This document shows positions 1-8,234 of a DNA stretch of 64,000 bases, piece after piece. Below the pieces are notes generated by a model. That model had not been told where the DNA came from. It worked only from the letters and a program-made list of their open reading frames with translations, and searched no databases. This stretch comes from Micromonospora craniellae. Its GTDB lineage: Bacteria; Actinomycetota; Actinomycetes; Mycobacteriales; Micromonosporaceae. A program made the position numbers and the translations under genes. The stretch spans positions 6,262,001 to 6,326,000 of the forward strand of contig NZ_CP061725.1 in NCBI RefSeq assembly GCF_014764405.1, read 5' to 3'. Numbering within the stretch: the first letter of the stretch is position 1; each line of letters opens with the position of its first letter.

Positions 1-143
1 GTGGTCGCCGTCAGCACGACGGTCCCACCGACCGGGGTGGTCGCCGGTGACACCGTGGTGTCGGCCCATGCGACTCCGGGCAGGAGCAGCGCGCCCAAGG
101 CGATGCTGCCCGCAGCCGGTACGAGAACTCTGGTTGCCTTCAT
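1..143 (-). CDS. Secreted protein, N-terminal part (runs off the window)
   Basis: The complement reads ATG at 141-143 followed by a signal peptide: basic start (MKATR), a hydrophobic core and an Ala-rich cleavage region (GVAWA) near residue 27. A Thr/Val/Pro-rich mature segment then runs out of the window. A gagggaag Shine-Dalgarno lies just upstream of the start. Only 47 codons are present, so no function can be named. The Thr-Val pattern resembles the first strand of an extracellular Ig-like or cell-wall domain; that is a guess. Confidence 0.65.
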   Translation of the reverse strand, partial: MKATRVLVPAAGSIALGALLLPGVAWADTTVSPATTPVGGTVVLTAT

Positions 144-503
144 ACGCGTCTTCCCTCACTTTTCGTCCGCTGACTGCGTGGGACGTCGTTCGGGTGGCCA
201 ACTCCGCGACTAGCACCGGTGTGCCCAACACTAGGTGGGCTTGAGACTCGATCCGGTGAAAATGAGAAATCCTCGTTGCTGTCACGTGTCCGCCCCACCC
301 GACTCGGGCGTCGCCGAAGGTCCGGCCACGCGCCCGGCGGGCACGGGCATCCGGTCGATGTCGGCCTGCCGCTCACTGGGACCCGTGGGCGGAAGGCGAG
401 GTCGTCCCAGCCTCGCGCCGATCGTGGCAGCCGTCCGGTTCCCGGCGACCGACCCCCGACGTCCCCCACGCCGCATCCCTCGCACCCGACCGGCCCAGCC
501 CAG

Positions 504-539
504 CCCAGCCCAGCCCGGCCCGGGCCGGGCTGGGCTGGG
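504..539. repeat. Perfect 36-bp GC palindrome
   Basis: Two 18-base arms of CCCAG/CTGGG units meet without a loop at 521/522. The left arm is extended by further cccag units. It could form a cruciform or act as a terminator, but no gene ends immediately before it on either strand. Confidence 0.7.
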
Positions 540-548
540 CCGGGCCGA

Positions 549-608
549 GTTGATCAAGAGGTTTGAGCCGTGGATCCTCCGGTACTGGTGCCAAACTTCT
601 TGGTCAAC
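549..608. repeat. TTGATCAAG-family palindromic element, copy E1
   Basis: Outer arms GTTGATCAAGAGGTTTG and CAAACTTCTTGGTCAAC are imperfect inverted repeats separated by about 26 bases. The total is 60 bp. Related elements occur at 16658-16718 and 23331-23390. E1 and E2 sit at the same distance (about 500 bp) upstream of duplicated genes. Confidence 0.75.
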
Positions 609-806
609 GGGGAGGGGCGTGGGCAGCGGGCGGGAGGGCTGTCGGGCCAGGGGAAGCGGGCGGACGTCTGCGTCGACTGGGCCGGGTGTCCGGTTTTCGG
701 GGTGCGTCGGTGGGCGCGGGGCGGAATCCGGGGTGGGTTGGGGGTGTTGTATCGGGTGGCTGGCCGAGCAGGGTCCCCGCCCCGGCGGGTGGCCGGGCGG
801 GTGTCG

Positions 807-923
807 GAATGACTCGGCCCGGTCAGTGGTTATACCTGGTCCCGACGCCGTGAGGGCTTGCGGATGTGCCCCCGGGAATGACCCGGGCCGGCAGGTGGTT
901 GTGCATCGACCCGACGCCGTGAG
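807..923. repeat. Two 48-bp direct repeats in a gene leader
   Basis: Units at 807-854 and 876-923 both start gaatgac and both end cccgacgccgtgag, with GGTGGTT-like centres. The duplicated leader at 16916-17029 keeps the same two-unit layout although the surrounding sequence has diverged. That suggests the units matter, perhaps as a structured leader RNA or a protein-binding array. I could not match them to a known riboswitch. Confidence 0.55.
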
Positions 924-1047
924 CCGGTCTCGACCCCCATGAGAGAGCGGTGCGTCGGATTCCCCCTCTTTGTCTTCTTAGCGCCTGACGGCGTTCGCGT
1001 CGCCCTTGTCTCCCCTGGGTGGCGTCTACCCCCGAATGGAGCTTGTG

Positions 1048-1635
1048 ATGAACTCGAAGCTGTTGCGTAAGAGTGTTCTGGGTGTTGCTGGTCTGGCGTT
1101 TGCTGGTGGTGTGTTCGCCGGTCCGATGATGCAGGCTGAGGCGATTTCCGTCACCACCTCCCCGGTCGCCGCCGTTCAGGCGGACAAGCCGGACACCGGG
1201 AAGTTGATGCCGCATGGTGTGCAGGGCGCCCAGTCCCGCATCGACCTCTCGGACGAGCAGACCGGCAACGTGAAGGCGATCATCGCGGCGACGAAGAAGG
1301 CCGGCATGGATGAGCGTGCCGCGGTGGTCGCGATCGGTACCGCCTTCCAGGAGTCGAAGTTGGAGAATCTGGGTCATCTGGGTGACCGTAACGATCACGA
1401 CTCGCAGGGTCTGTTCCAGCAGCGTCCGTCGAGTGGGTGGGGCACGGTGGAGCAGATCACCGACCCGGAGTACTCGACGCTGGCGTTCCTGAAGGGTTTG
1501 AAGCAGGTCGACGGTTGGGAGGACATGCCGTTGACGGTGGCGGCGCAGACGGTGCAGGTGTCGGCGTTCCCGGACCACTATGCGCAGTGGGAGCAGCAGG
1601 CCGCTGACCTGGTCGCCGAGCACTGGAACAGCTGA
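1048..1635 (+). CDS. Secreted lysozyme-like protein, copy A
   Basis: The 195-residue product starts with a signal peptide (MNSKLLRKSVLG, hydrophobic core to about residue 30). An Ala/Val linker follows, then a compact lysozyme or soluble lytic transglycosylase-like domain. The catalytic Glu candidate is in QESKL, followed by DHDSQGLFQQRPSSGWG, a typical active-site signature of this group. It probably acts on peptidoglycan outside the membrane. ATG 1048 is preferred over the in-frame ATG 1036 because the GGAG at 1038-1041 fits it. It is nearly identical to the protein at 17154 (about five substitutions) and a paralogue of 15863. A strong hairpin terminator follows. No substrate evidence is available. 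Confidence 0.85.
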   Translation: MNSKLLRKSVLGVAGLAFAGGVFAGPMMQAEAISVTTSPVAAVQADKPDTGKLMPHGVQGAQSRIDLSDEQTGNVKAIIAATKKAGMDERAAVVAIGTAFQESKLENLGHLGDRNDHDSQGLFQQRPSSGWGTVEQITDPEYSTLAFLKGLKQVDGWEDMPLTVAAQTVQVSAFPDHYAQWEQQAADLVAEHWNS

Positions 1636-1670
1636 CCCGAGACTTTCCTCGCACCATTGGGGGAGCAAGA

Positions 1671-1715
1671 ACGCCGCTGGCCGGCACCCGTACCCGGGGT
1701 GCCGGCCAGCGGCGT
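1671..1715 (+). terminator. Hairpin terminator after copy A
   Basis: A 19-base perfect stem (1671-1689 with 1697-1715) and a 7-base loop lie 35 bases after the stop codon. The identical hairpin is at 17777-17821. Confidence 0.85.
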
Positions 1716-1769
1716 CTCCACGCACCGCACCGCACCGCACGCACCGCACGCGGCATGCTGCGCGGTGGG

Positions 1770-1827
1770 ATGTTAGGAAGGGTCCCTTCCTCTACACCAG
1801 GCGATAGCAGGGGACCCCTCCTTACAT
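1770..1827. repeat. GGAAGGGTCCC-family palindromic repeat, copy R1
   Basis: An imperfect palindrome of about 58 bp with ATGT(T/A)AGGA ends, GGGTCCC arms and a CACCAGGCGATAG centre. It lies between convergent genes and supplies the stop codon of the minus-strand serpin gene (TAA at 1822-1824). Related copies: 4311, 17876, 22041, 23472 and 55976. Confidence 0.85.
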
Positions 1828-2934
1828 GAGGTCGGGGTGGGTGATCCAGCCGGTGACGAGGACGAGGCCCGTCGGTCGGTGTACGGCGACGAAGCCGAAC
1901 GGCCGGTCGATGGTCAGGCTGACCAGCCGCTTGCGTACGGTGGCCGGCCGGGGCATCGCACCGACCCGCATCGCGAACGCCGTCACCACGGCGGCGGAGA
2001 AGCCGGTGGTGTTGAACGTGGCGGTGGTGTTCTGGACGGCCTGGGTGATGAACAGTCGCGCGGTGATGCCGGGGAAGTGGTCCCCACCGGGGTCGGTCGC
2101 CGTCGTCAGCCCGAACAGGGCGGACTGCCGCAGCAGGTCGTGGGAGGCGTCGACGGTGAACGCGACGGTGGAGACCGTCAACTCCGGTGTGGCGTCCGAG
2201 GCGTCCACGATCTGCTCGCTCACCCCGGGCCCCGCAGTGAGCGGCAGGGCCGGCGCGTGGCCGTCCAGTGCGTCGATCGCGGCGGGCAGCACCTCGGCGG
2301 GACCGCGTCCGGCCGGGCCCAGGGCGAGGACGACGTCGACGTCATCGGTGCCCTCGACCGTCAGCAGGCTCACCGGCCCGGCGGTGGCGTCGGTCACCCG
2401 TAGGGTGCTCAGGTCGCGGCTGCGTCGACGCAGACCGGCGAGGTGCCGTCCCGCCCACGGGCCCTCGGTGGGCCGGCACGACGTGCTGTGGAAGGCGTTC
2501 TGCCAGGTGGTGAGCACCGACAGCGCGCTGGCGAGGACCATCGCCGTGCCGGTGGTGGCGCGTACCGGCATGGCGCTGATCCGACCGTCGGTCTGCGCGG
2601 CGGCCCACGCGTCCAGCGCCGCCTGGTCGACGGTCTCGTCCCCGGTCAGCTCGCCGCGCAGGGCGGCCGGCACCTCGGTACGCCACCGGTCGGACAGGGG
2701 CAGGCCACGCCGCGTCCAGAAGCCGAGCGCCATCCGGGTGCTCGGGGAGTCGGTCAGGTCCACGCCCGTCGGGTCGCCGACCACGGCCGACAGTTCGGCC
2801 CGGGCCGGCCCGTCCGCGTACCGGGCGAGCACCGCCAGCAGCGGATGCACGCCCGCGCCGGAGAGCACGGTGGCCTTGTTGTCCAGGGTGGCGGCCCAGC
2901 GGGCGGTGAGCGCGTTCGCGGCGCGGGTACTCAT
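1822..2934 (-). CDS. Serpin family protein
   Basis: The 370-residue length matches serpins. The N-terminal part has the helix-A-like start (ALTARWAATL). The region ATFNTTGFSAAVVTAF matches the hinge of the reactive-centre loop, followed by RPFGFVAVHRPTGLVLVTG, the conserved C-terminal strands. Serpins trap serine or cysteine proteases by loop insertion. The residue cleaved here cannot be named safely. GGAGG precedes ATG at 2934; the upstream in-frame start at 2955 is less likely. The stop codon lies inside repeat R1, so the last residues (…DLM) are encoded up to and partly by the repeat. No signal peptide is seen, so it may be cytoplasmic. Confidence 0.85.
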   Translation of the reverse strand: MSTRAANALTARWAATLDNKATVLSGAGVHPLLAVLARYADGPARAELSAVVGDPTGVDLTDSPSTRMALGFWTRRGLPLSDRWRTEVPAALRGELTGDETVDQAALDAWAAAQTDGRISAMPVRATTGTAMVLASALSVLTTWQNAFHSTSCRPTEGPWAGRHLAGLRRRSRDLSTLRVTDATAGPVSLLTVEGTDDVDVVLALGPAGRGPAEVLPAAIDALDGHAPALPLTAGPGVSEQIVDASDATPELTVSTVAFTVDASHDLLRQSALFGLTTATDPGGDHFPGITARLFITQAVQNTTATFNTTGFSAAVVTAFAMRVGAMPRPATVRKRLVSLTIDRPFGFVAVHRPTGLVLVTGWITHPDLM

Positions 2935-3058
2935 GACGTCCTCCGGTGACGGCACGCGGCACGGTGACGCGCCGGTCCGGTGACCCTACCGGCCGTCGCG
3001 TCGACCCGCTTCGGGCCCGACACCACCACGGGCACGGCCGGTGTGGCAGCGTGACCGG

Positions 3059-4303
3059 ATGAGTTCCGTGCCGGTCGACGTCGACCTCGCCCTGGTCGGC
3101 GGGGGTGGTGCCGCCTCGCTCGTGCTGGCCGCGCTGGCCCGGCACGGCGTACGCGACCTGCGGATCGCGGTCGTCGACCCGGTGCGCCGGCGTGGCCAGG
3201 ACCGCACCTGGGCGTTCTGGGACGAGCCTGGCAACGACCTGGACGAACTGCTCACCGCGAGCTGGACGCAGGTCGAGGTGGTCACGCCCGGCACGCACCG
3301 CACCCTGGACCTGGCCCCGCTGCGGTACGCGATGCTGCGCTCGGGCCCGATCTACGACCGCGCCGCCGAGGCGGAACGGCGTCTCGGGGTACGACGGATC
3401 GTCGCCGACGCCGAGGCGCTGCACGACGACGGTGACCGGGTGGTGGTGCGTACCGGCGACGGCCCGCTGCGCGCCGCCTGGGTGCTGGACTCCCGGCCCC
3501 GGCCACCGCGACGCCCCGGGCGGACGAACTGGTTGCAGCACTTCCGTGGCTGGTGGCTGGCGGCGGACCGGCCGGTGTTCGACCCGGAACGGGCCGTGTT
3601 GATGGACTTCCGCACCCCGCAGCCGGCCCGGGGCGTCTCGTTCGGCTACGTGTTGCCGGTCGACAGCCGATACGCGCTCGTCGAGTACACCGAGTTCGGA
3701 CCCGACCTGCTCACCTCACCGGGGTACGACGCGGCGCTTCACGGCTATCGGGACCTGCTCGGGCTCGACCCGGCCCGGCTCACGGTGACCGAGGTGGAGA
3801 ATGGTGTCATCCCGATGACCGACGGGCCGTTCGTGGCCCGTCCCTCGCCTCGGGTGGTCCGGCTCGGCACGGCCGGCGGTGCCACCCGACCGTCTACCGG
3901 ATTCACCTTCACCGCGATGCACCGCCAGGCCGAGCAGGTGGCCCGGGAGGTGGCGGCCGGGCGCGATCCGGTGCCGGTGCCCGCGTACCCGCCTCGGCAC
4001 CGCTGGATGGACGCGGTGGCGCTGCGGGCCCTGGACCGGGACCTGGTCGGTGGTCCGGAGTTCTTCGGTCGGTTGTTCGACCGCAACCCGGCGCCGCGGG
4101 TGCTGCGGTTCCTCGACGGCGGCACCACCCGTGCCGAGGACCTGGCGGTGATGCGCTCCACCCGGATGCTGCCGATGGTGATCGCCGGCGTGGCCGATGC
4201 GGCCGGACGGCTCCGCGACCGGATCGCGCCGGGCCGCCGTCCGCCCTGGAGCGTGCCGCCCGCCGTGGTCGCCCCGCCGGACGCGGACGCCCCGCCGCGC
4301 TGA
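3059..4303 (+). CDS. crtY: Lycopene cyclase family protein
   Basis: This 414-residue FAD/NAD(P)-binding protein begins with a dinucleotide fold (DLALVGGGGAA, residues 9-19). It carries the lycopene-cyclase signature RPSTGFTFTAMHRQ near residue 275. Such enzymes cyclise the psi ends of lycopene to beta rings in carotenoid synthesis. No other carotenoid gene is adjacent, so the rest of the pathway must be elsewhere, or the enzyme acts on another polyene. ATG 3059 is chosen over GTG 3041. The adjacent serpin gene is divergent with about 120 bp between starts. Repeat R2 begins 8 bases after the stop codon. Confidence 0.85.
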   Translation: MSSVPVDVDLALVGGGGAASLVLAALARHGVRDLRIAVVDPVRRRGQDRTWAFWDEPGNDLDELLTASWTQVEVVTPGTHRTLDLAPLRYAMLRSGPIYDRAAEAERRLGVRRIVADAEALHDDGDRVVVRTGDGPLRAAWVLDSRPRPPRRPGRTNWLQHFRGWWLAADRPVFDPERAVLMDFRTPQPARGVSFGYVLPVDSRYALVEYTEFGPDLLTSPGYDAALHGYRDLLGLDPARLTVTEVENGVIPMTDGPFVARPSPRVVRLGTAGGATRPSTGFTFTAMHRQAEQVAREVAAGRDPVPVPAYPPRHRWMDAVALRALDRDLVGGPEFFGRLFDRNPAPRVLRFLDGGTTRAEDLAVMRSTRMLPMVIAGVADAAGRLRDRIAPGRRPPWSVPPAVVAPPDADAPPR

Positions 4304-4310
4304 CTCTCCG

Positions 4311-4372
4311 CTGTGCAAGGAAGGGTCCCCTACTAACGCCTGGTGTATAGGAAGGGACCCTTCCTTGCACAG
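4311..4372. repeat. GGAAGGGTCCC-family palindromic repeat, copy R2
   Basis: CTGTGCAAGGAAGGGTCCC and its inverted copy flank the centre TAACGCCTGGTGTATA. It lies immediately after the lycopene cyclase gene and upstream of rnhA. The outer bases (GTGCAAGG) differ from other copies, but both ends changed together, so pairing is preserved. Confidence 0.85.
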
Positions 4373-4438
4373 GGGGCAACCGTGAGCCGGTCGGGGTGCC
4401 GCGTCCGGCCGCCGGGGAGCCTTCGGTAGGTTTGCCCC

Positions 4439-4918
4439 ATGGTGGACGAGGCGGCCGGTCGGGTCGTGCGGATCTGGACCGACGGCGCGTGCAGCGGCAA
4501 TCCCGGCCCGGGCGGCTGGGGCGTCCTGCTGCGCTACGGCTCCCACGAACGGGAGCTGTGCGGTGGTGAGGCGACGCCGACCACCAACAACCGGATGGAG
4601 CTGACCGCCGCCATCGAGGCCCTGGAGAGCCTGACCCGTCCGGTCACCGTCGAGCTGCACACCGACAGCACGTACGTCCGCAACGGCATCACCAGTTGGT
4701 TGGCGTCGTGGAAGCGCAACGGCTGGCGGACGGCGGCGAAGCAGCCGGTGAAGAACGCCGACCTGTGGCAGCGGCTGGAGGCGGCCTGTGCCCGACACCA
4801 GGTCACCTGGCTGTGGGTCAAGGGCCACAACGGGCACCCGGAGAACGAACGGGCCGACGCGCTGGCCAACCAGGGGATGACCGAGGCGCGGGCGGCGGTC
4901 GCCTCGACCCGCCGCTAG
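4439..4918 (+). CDS. rnhA: Ribonuclease HI
   Basis: The 159-residue protein has the full RNase HI catalytic set: Asp15 in TDGACSGNPGPGGWG, Glu54 in NNRMEL, Asp76 in LHTDST and Asp140 in NERADALA. It also has the basic substrate-binding segment WKRNGWRTAAKQPVKN. It cleaves the RNA strand of RNA-DNA hybrids. No Shine-Dalgarno is seen; TAGGTT lies six bases before the ATG, which suggests a leaderless transcript. The gene ends by overlapping the stop codon of the convergent pentapeptide gene. Confidence 0.95.
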   Translation: MVDEAAGRVVRIWTDGACSGNPGPGGWGVLLRYGSHERELCGGEATPTTNNRMELTAAIEALESLTRPVTVELHTDSTYVRNGITSWLASWKRNGWRTAAKQPVKNADLWQRLEAACARHQVTWLWVKGHNGHPENERADALANQGMTEARAAVASTRR

Positions 4919-5835
4919 CGCCGGGACGTCCGGCGGCCCGCCGGACGAGGGGGCAGCGGCATCGCGGACCAGTGCGGCGGCCGGGTCATCCGATCCGGCA
5001 GCCGGGTCCGCCGGTCACCGCGCGCGGCGTCGACCTGCGCCTGGTGCAGGAACAGCGCGCCGGTCAGGTCGGCCCCGCCCACGGCGGCCCCGCGCAGGTC
5101 CGCGCCGGTCAGGTCGGCGCGGGTCAGGTCCACCCCGCGCAGGTCGGCGCCGATCAGCACCGCGCCGCGCAGGTTCGCCCCCCGCAGGTCGACCCGGCGC
5201 AGGTCCCGGCCGACCAGCACGGCGCCGCGCCGGTCCGAGCCCGGCGGGCCGCCCCGGGCCCGGGCCAGGTCGCCGGTACGCGACAACAGCCGGTTGACCG
5301 TTGACCGGTGTGCCTCGACGTCGAGGGCCAGCAGGTCCTGCGGGCTGCCCCCGGCCAGCCGGTCGGTCTCGGCGAGCGCTTCGGCCAGTTCCTCGCGCAG
5401 CGCGGCGGGTGGACGCAGGGCCAACGCCTCGGTCAGGTACCAGAGCAACTCGTGCAGCGGACGCATCACCGCGAACACGTCGAACATCAGCGGCGCGTTC
5501 TCCGGGGCGGCCCGCCAGTCCCGGCCGCCGAAGGTCTCCTGCGCGACGCGCTGGCCCGCCCCGTGACAGTCGAAGACCGTACAGCCCGGGAAGCCGCGAT
5601 CCCGCAGGTCGGCGTGGATGTCGCAGGCGAAGTCGGACCGCAGGTTCCGGCAGGGCTGCCCGGCGGGCTTGTCGACCGCGAAGTCGGCCGACGCGGCGAA
5701 CGCCGGGGCCACACAGCAGAGCCCGAAGCACCGCCCGCAGTCGGCCCGCAGCCGGCCGTTTTCCGCGCCGGTGCGGTGCGACTCCACCGTCGGCCGGTCC
5801 GGCCCGGTCGCCGACCTCGTGGACCCCTTCGACAC
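4915..5835 (-). CDS. Cys-rich pentapeptide-repeat protein
   Basis: The 306-residue protein has two parts. The N-terminal half carries CGRCFGLCC near residue 33 plus further cysteines (PCRN, CDIH, GCTVFDCHG), a likely metal-binding or Fe-S arrangement. The C-terminal half (about residues 205-270) has A(D/N)LRGAxL-type pentapeptide repeats expected to fold as a right-handed quadrilateral beta-helix. The function is unknown; pentapeptide proteins include DNA mimics and scaffolds. The GTG start at 5835 has a gggagg-like site upstream. Orientation is convergent with rnhA. Confidence 0.8.
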   Translation of the reverse strand: MSKGSTRSATGPDRPTVESHRTGAENGRLRADCGRCFGLCCVAPAFAASADFAVDKPAGQPCRNLRSDFACDIHADLRDRGFPGCTVFDCHGAGQRVAQETFGGRDWRAAPENAPLMFDVFAVMRPLHELLWYLTEALALRPPAALREELAEALAETDRLAGGSPQDLLALDVEAHRSTVNRLLSRTGDLARARGGPPGSDRRGAVLVGRDLRRVDLRGANLRGAVLIGADLRGVDLTRADLTGADLRGAAVGGADLTGALFLHQAQVDAARGDRRTRLPDRMTRPPHWSAMPLPPRPAGRRTSRR

Positions 5836-5925
5836 CGGACCTCCCCGTCTCGCCCCACTCCGGCACCCATTGTCCCCGCCCGCCTCGGCCCGTCCGCGAC
5901 CGCATGGCGGCCACCGGGTGAGAGG

Positions 5926-7530
5926 TCAGTGCGCGCCCAGGCGGGCGATCGGCTCGACCAGCTCACGTTCCTCGTACGCCAGGTGCGACAGCAGCGTGTC
6001 GCTGAGCAGGTCCACGGCGGCGCGCAGCTCGGCCGTCCCGTCCTGGGTGGCGACGAACGCGACCAGCGCCCGGTCGACGCCTTCCAGCACGTCGTGGATG
6101 GCGTGGTGCTCCGCCTCCAACCGGTCGATGACCGGCGTGAGTCGGGAGTCGGCGCGGCGCAGGTGCGGGAAGAGCGCGCGGTCCTCGAGGGTGTGGTGCG
6201 TGGTCACCACCCGGCAGTAGGACTCGCAGTAGGTGCCCAACGTCCACTTGTTCTGCCGCATGGTCATCGTGTTGATGTGGGAGCGGGCGGCGCCCACGTC
6301 CACCAGCCCGGCCGCGACCTGCTCGATCAGGTCCTGGATCTGGGCCAGCTCGCTGCGCAGACCGTCGTGGACGTCGATCAGGTGCTGGGCGCCGGCCTGC
6401 TCGTGTGCCGTGTAGGTGCGGGTCGGGTCGGGTGTCGGGCCGGTGGGGCGGGCCGACTCGTCCCACACCCGCACGTCGCTGCGGCGTACGCCGTCGTCGG
6501 GCGTCGGCGCCACGGCGAAGGCGCTCGACCCGAGTACGGCCCGGGTCCGCGCCGGCCGTGCGGTCCGACCGGCGGCGGCCCGGGTCGGACCGCCTGGTGA
6601 CGGGACCGTCCGGTCGGCCGTCGCGGGCGTGTCACCGCCGCGACCGCGCTCGGCGGCGACCAGTTCCTGGGTGGCCGGAGCCACCTCGGCGGCGAACCGC
6701 CGCAGGTCGTCCGGGTCGTCCGTGCCGAGGATGAAAGTGCTGACGCCGTCGGTGAGGGCGAGGTCGGCCAGTTCCTCGGCCCACTGCTCGGCCGGGCCGT
6801 CCAGCGGCCCGCGGCCGGTCGCCGTGAACCGCCCGTTGACGTTGAGCAGCCGTCGTACGTCGCGCGGCGACCGGCCGGCCTCGGTGGCCGCGTCGTCGAT
6901 GACCGTGTTCCCCCTGGCCAGGTCGCCGGGTTGCAGGTAGGCCAGCGACGGCAGCCAGCCGTCGGCCCGCCGTCCGGTCAGCGCGAGCATCCGGGGCTTG
7001 TACGCGCCGAGCCAGATGCCGACGTCGTGGGCTGGCGCCGGACCGCGTTTCGCGCCGACCGCCCGGTGGAACTCGCCGTCGACCCGGACGCCGCCCCGGG
7101 CATCGGCGTCCCAGATCTGGCGGATGATCTCGATCGCCTCCTCCAGGGCCCGTACGCCCTGGCCGGGGGTCAGACGTCGACCACCCATCGCCTCGATGGC
7201 GTCCCAGAACGCCCCGGCGCCCAGTCCGAGTTCGATCCGGCCGGAGCTGAGCAGGTCGAGGCTGGCGACACTGCGGGCGAGCACGGCGGGCGGTCGCAGC
7301 GGCAGGTTGGTCACGTTGGCGGCCAGCCGCACCCGCTCGGTGCGCGCGGCGACGAAGCTGAGCAGTGTCCAGGTGTCCAGGAAGGCCTGCTGGTAGGGGT
7401 GGTCCTGGAAGGTGACCAGGTCCAGCCCGACCTGCTCGGAGAGCATCGCCAGGCCGACCGGCCCGGCCGGTTCGGTGTTGCCGGGCGTGAGGAACGACCC
7501 GAAGGTCAAGGGGTGCCCGTAGTCACTCAT
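5926..7530 (-). CDS. Luciferase-like oxidoreductase fused to a hemerythrin domain
   Basis: The 534-residue protein has two domains. Residues 1 to about 310 form a luciferase-like (LLM) barrel of the F420- or FMN-dependent type, with LGLGAGAFWDAIEAMGG and WLGAYKPRMLALTGRRADGWLPS. After a Pro/Ala/Arg-rich linker, the C-terminal ~170 residues show the hemerythrin iron-ligand pattern (TTHHTLEDRALFPHL, EAEHHAIHDVLEG, HLAYEERELV). The fusion suggests an oxidoreductase coupled to oxygen or redox sensing by a di-iron site. ATG 7530 has a GGAAGGAAG site, so it is preferred over the upstream in-frame start. It is divergent from the MarR gene at 7638 across a palindromic operator. Cofactor choice is inferred. 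Confidence 0.85.
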   Translation of the reverse strand: MSDYGHPLTFGSFLTPGNTEPAGPVGLAMLSEQVGLDLVTFQDHPYQQAFLDTWTLLSFVAARTERVRLAANVTNLPLRPPAVLARSVASLDLLSSGRIELGLGAGAFWDAIEAMGGRRLTPGQGVRALEEAIEIIRQIWDADARGGVRVDGEFHRAVGAKRGPAPAHDVGIWLGAYKPRMLALTGRRADGWLPSLAYLQPGDLARGNTVIDDAATEAGRSPRDVRRLLNVNGRFTATGRGPLDGPAEQWAEELADLALTDGVSTFILGTDDPDDLRRFAAEVAPATQELVAAERGRGGDTPATADRTVPSPGGPTRAAAGRTARPARTRAVLGSSAFAVAPTPDDGVRRSDVRVWDESARPTGPTPDPTRTYTAHEQAGAQHLIDVHDGLRSELAQIQDLIEQVAAGLVDVGAARSHINTMTMRQNKWTLGTYCESYCRVVTTHHTLEDRALFPHLRRADSRLTPVIDRLEAEHHAIHDVLEGVDRALVAFVATQDGTAELRAAVDLLSDTLLSHLAYEERELVEPIARLGAH

Positions 7531-7570
7531 GTCTGCCTTCCTTCCCGTTCGCGGGGCGATCATCCCGTGC

Positions 7571-7617
7571 CACAGATGTTATTGCTGACAGAACATCATT
7601 GCTCAATAAAATCTGTG
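7571..7617. promoter_or_regulatory. Palindromic operator between the LLM gene and marR
   Basis: CACAGATGTTATTG (7571-7584) and CAATAAAATCTGTG (7604-7617) are inverted repeats with one mismatch, in an unusually AT-rich 75-bp divergent intergenic region. A second TTGCT/attg half lies between. This is a likely MarR binding site controlling both genes. Confidence 0.65.
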
Positions 7618-7637
7618 ATCTGGGTTAACCTGTGAGG

Positions 7638-8195
7638 ATGACCGGTCCGCAGGCCAGCGATCCCCGCACCGACCCGATCACCGACGACCTCGGCTGGATG
7701 CTCGGCGTCGTCTTCCGGGCCTACCTCCGTGCGGCCGACCACGTCGCCAGTGACCTGCCCGGCGGGCCGCGCGGCTACCAGGTGCTCGTCGCGGCCGACC
7801 GGGAACCCGCCCGCAACCAGGGCGCCGTCGCCGAGGAACTGGGCATCGACCGCACCGTGCTGACGTACCTCATCGACGACCTGGAGCGCGACGGCCTGGT
7901 CGTGCGCCGGCCCGACCCCGTCGACCGGCGCAGCCGCCTGGTCACCCTCACCGACGCCGGCCGCGACGCGGCCCGACGACGACGCGAGGCACTGGCGGGC
8001 GTCGAGACGCGACTGCTCCACACGCTCACTTCCACCCAGTGCGGCGAGCTACGCGACCTGCTGAAACAGGTGGCGTGCGCGGCCCAGGCCGACGACCCGC
8101 TCGTCGACCTGTGCCAGGCGGCCGAGGCGGCGACCGACGAACCGCCCACCCGCCGACGCCGTCGCCGGGCCACGCCCGGCGACCGACCGGGCTAG
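7638..8195 (+). CDS. MarR family transcriptional regulator
   Basis: The 185-residue winged-helix protein has AVAEELGIDRTVLTYLIDDLERDGLVVRR as recognition helix and wing entry, followed by DPVDRRSRLVTLTDAGR, the standard MarR wing. TAACCT lies six bases before ATG 7638, consistent with leaderless initiation; GTG 7632 is an alternative. It probably represses itself and the divergent LLM-hemerythrin gene through the palindrome at 7571-7617. The Arg-rich C-terminal tail is probably disordered. Confidence 0.88.
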   Translation: MTGPQASDPRTDPITDDLGWMLGVVFRAYLRAADHVASDLPGGPRGYQVLVAADREPARNQGAVAEELGIDRTVLTYLIDDLERDGLVVRRPDPVDRRSRLVTLTDAGRDAARRRREALAGVETRLLHTLTSTQCGELRDLLKQVACAAQADDPLVDLCQAAEAATDEPPTRRRRRRATPGDRPG

Positions 8196-8234
8196 CGTCG
8201 CGCCGGTGCGGATCACCACGTACGCCGGTCGCTC

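Larger units (their letters stand above)
144..1047. other. Long intergenic region
   Basis: No convincing coding sequence lies here; overlapping open frames are Arg/Gly/Pro-rich and show no recognisable domain. The stretch holds a perfect GC palindrome (504-539), a TTGATCAAG-type palindromic element (549-608), two 48-bp direct repeats (807-923) and the leader of the gene starting at 1048. The part from 549 on is a diverged duplicate of 16658-17153. Confidence 0.7.

Noticed and set aside
235..942. Long + strand open frame upstream of the first lysozyme-like gene
   Set aside because: It crosses the GC palindrome and repeats, is Arg/Gly/Pro-rich, and its duplicate region at 16658 does not preserve the frame.
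726..1030. Possible c-di-AMP (ydaO) riboswitch, as found before some actinobacterial wall hydrolases
   Set aside because: The two-unit repeats do not show the conserved ydaO segments I know; kept only as an unassigned leader structure.
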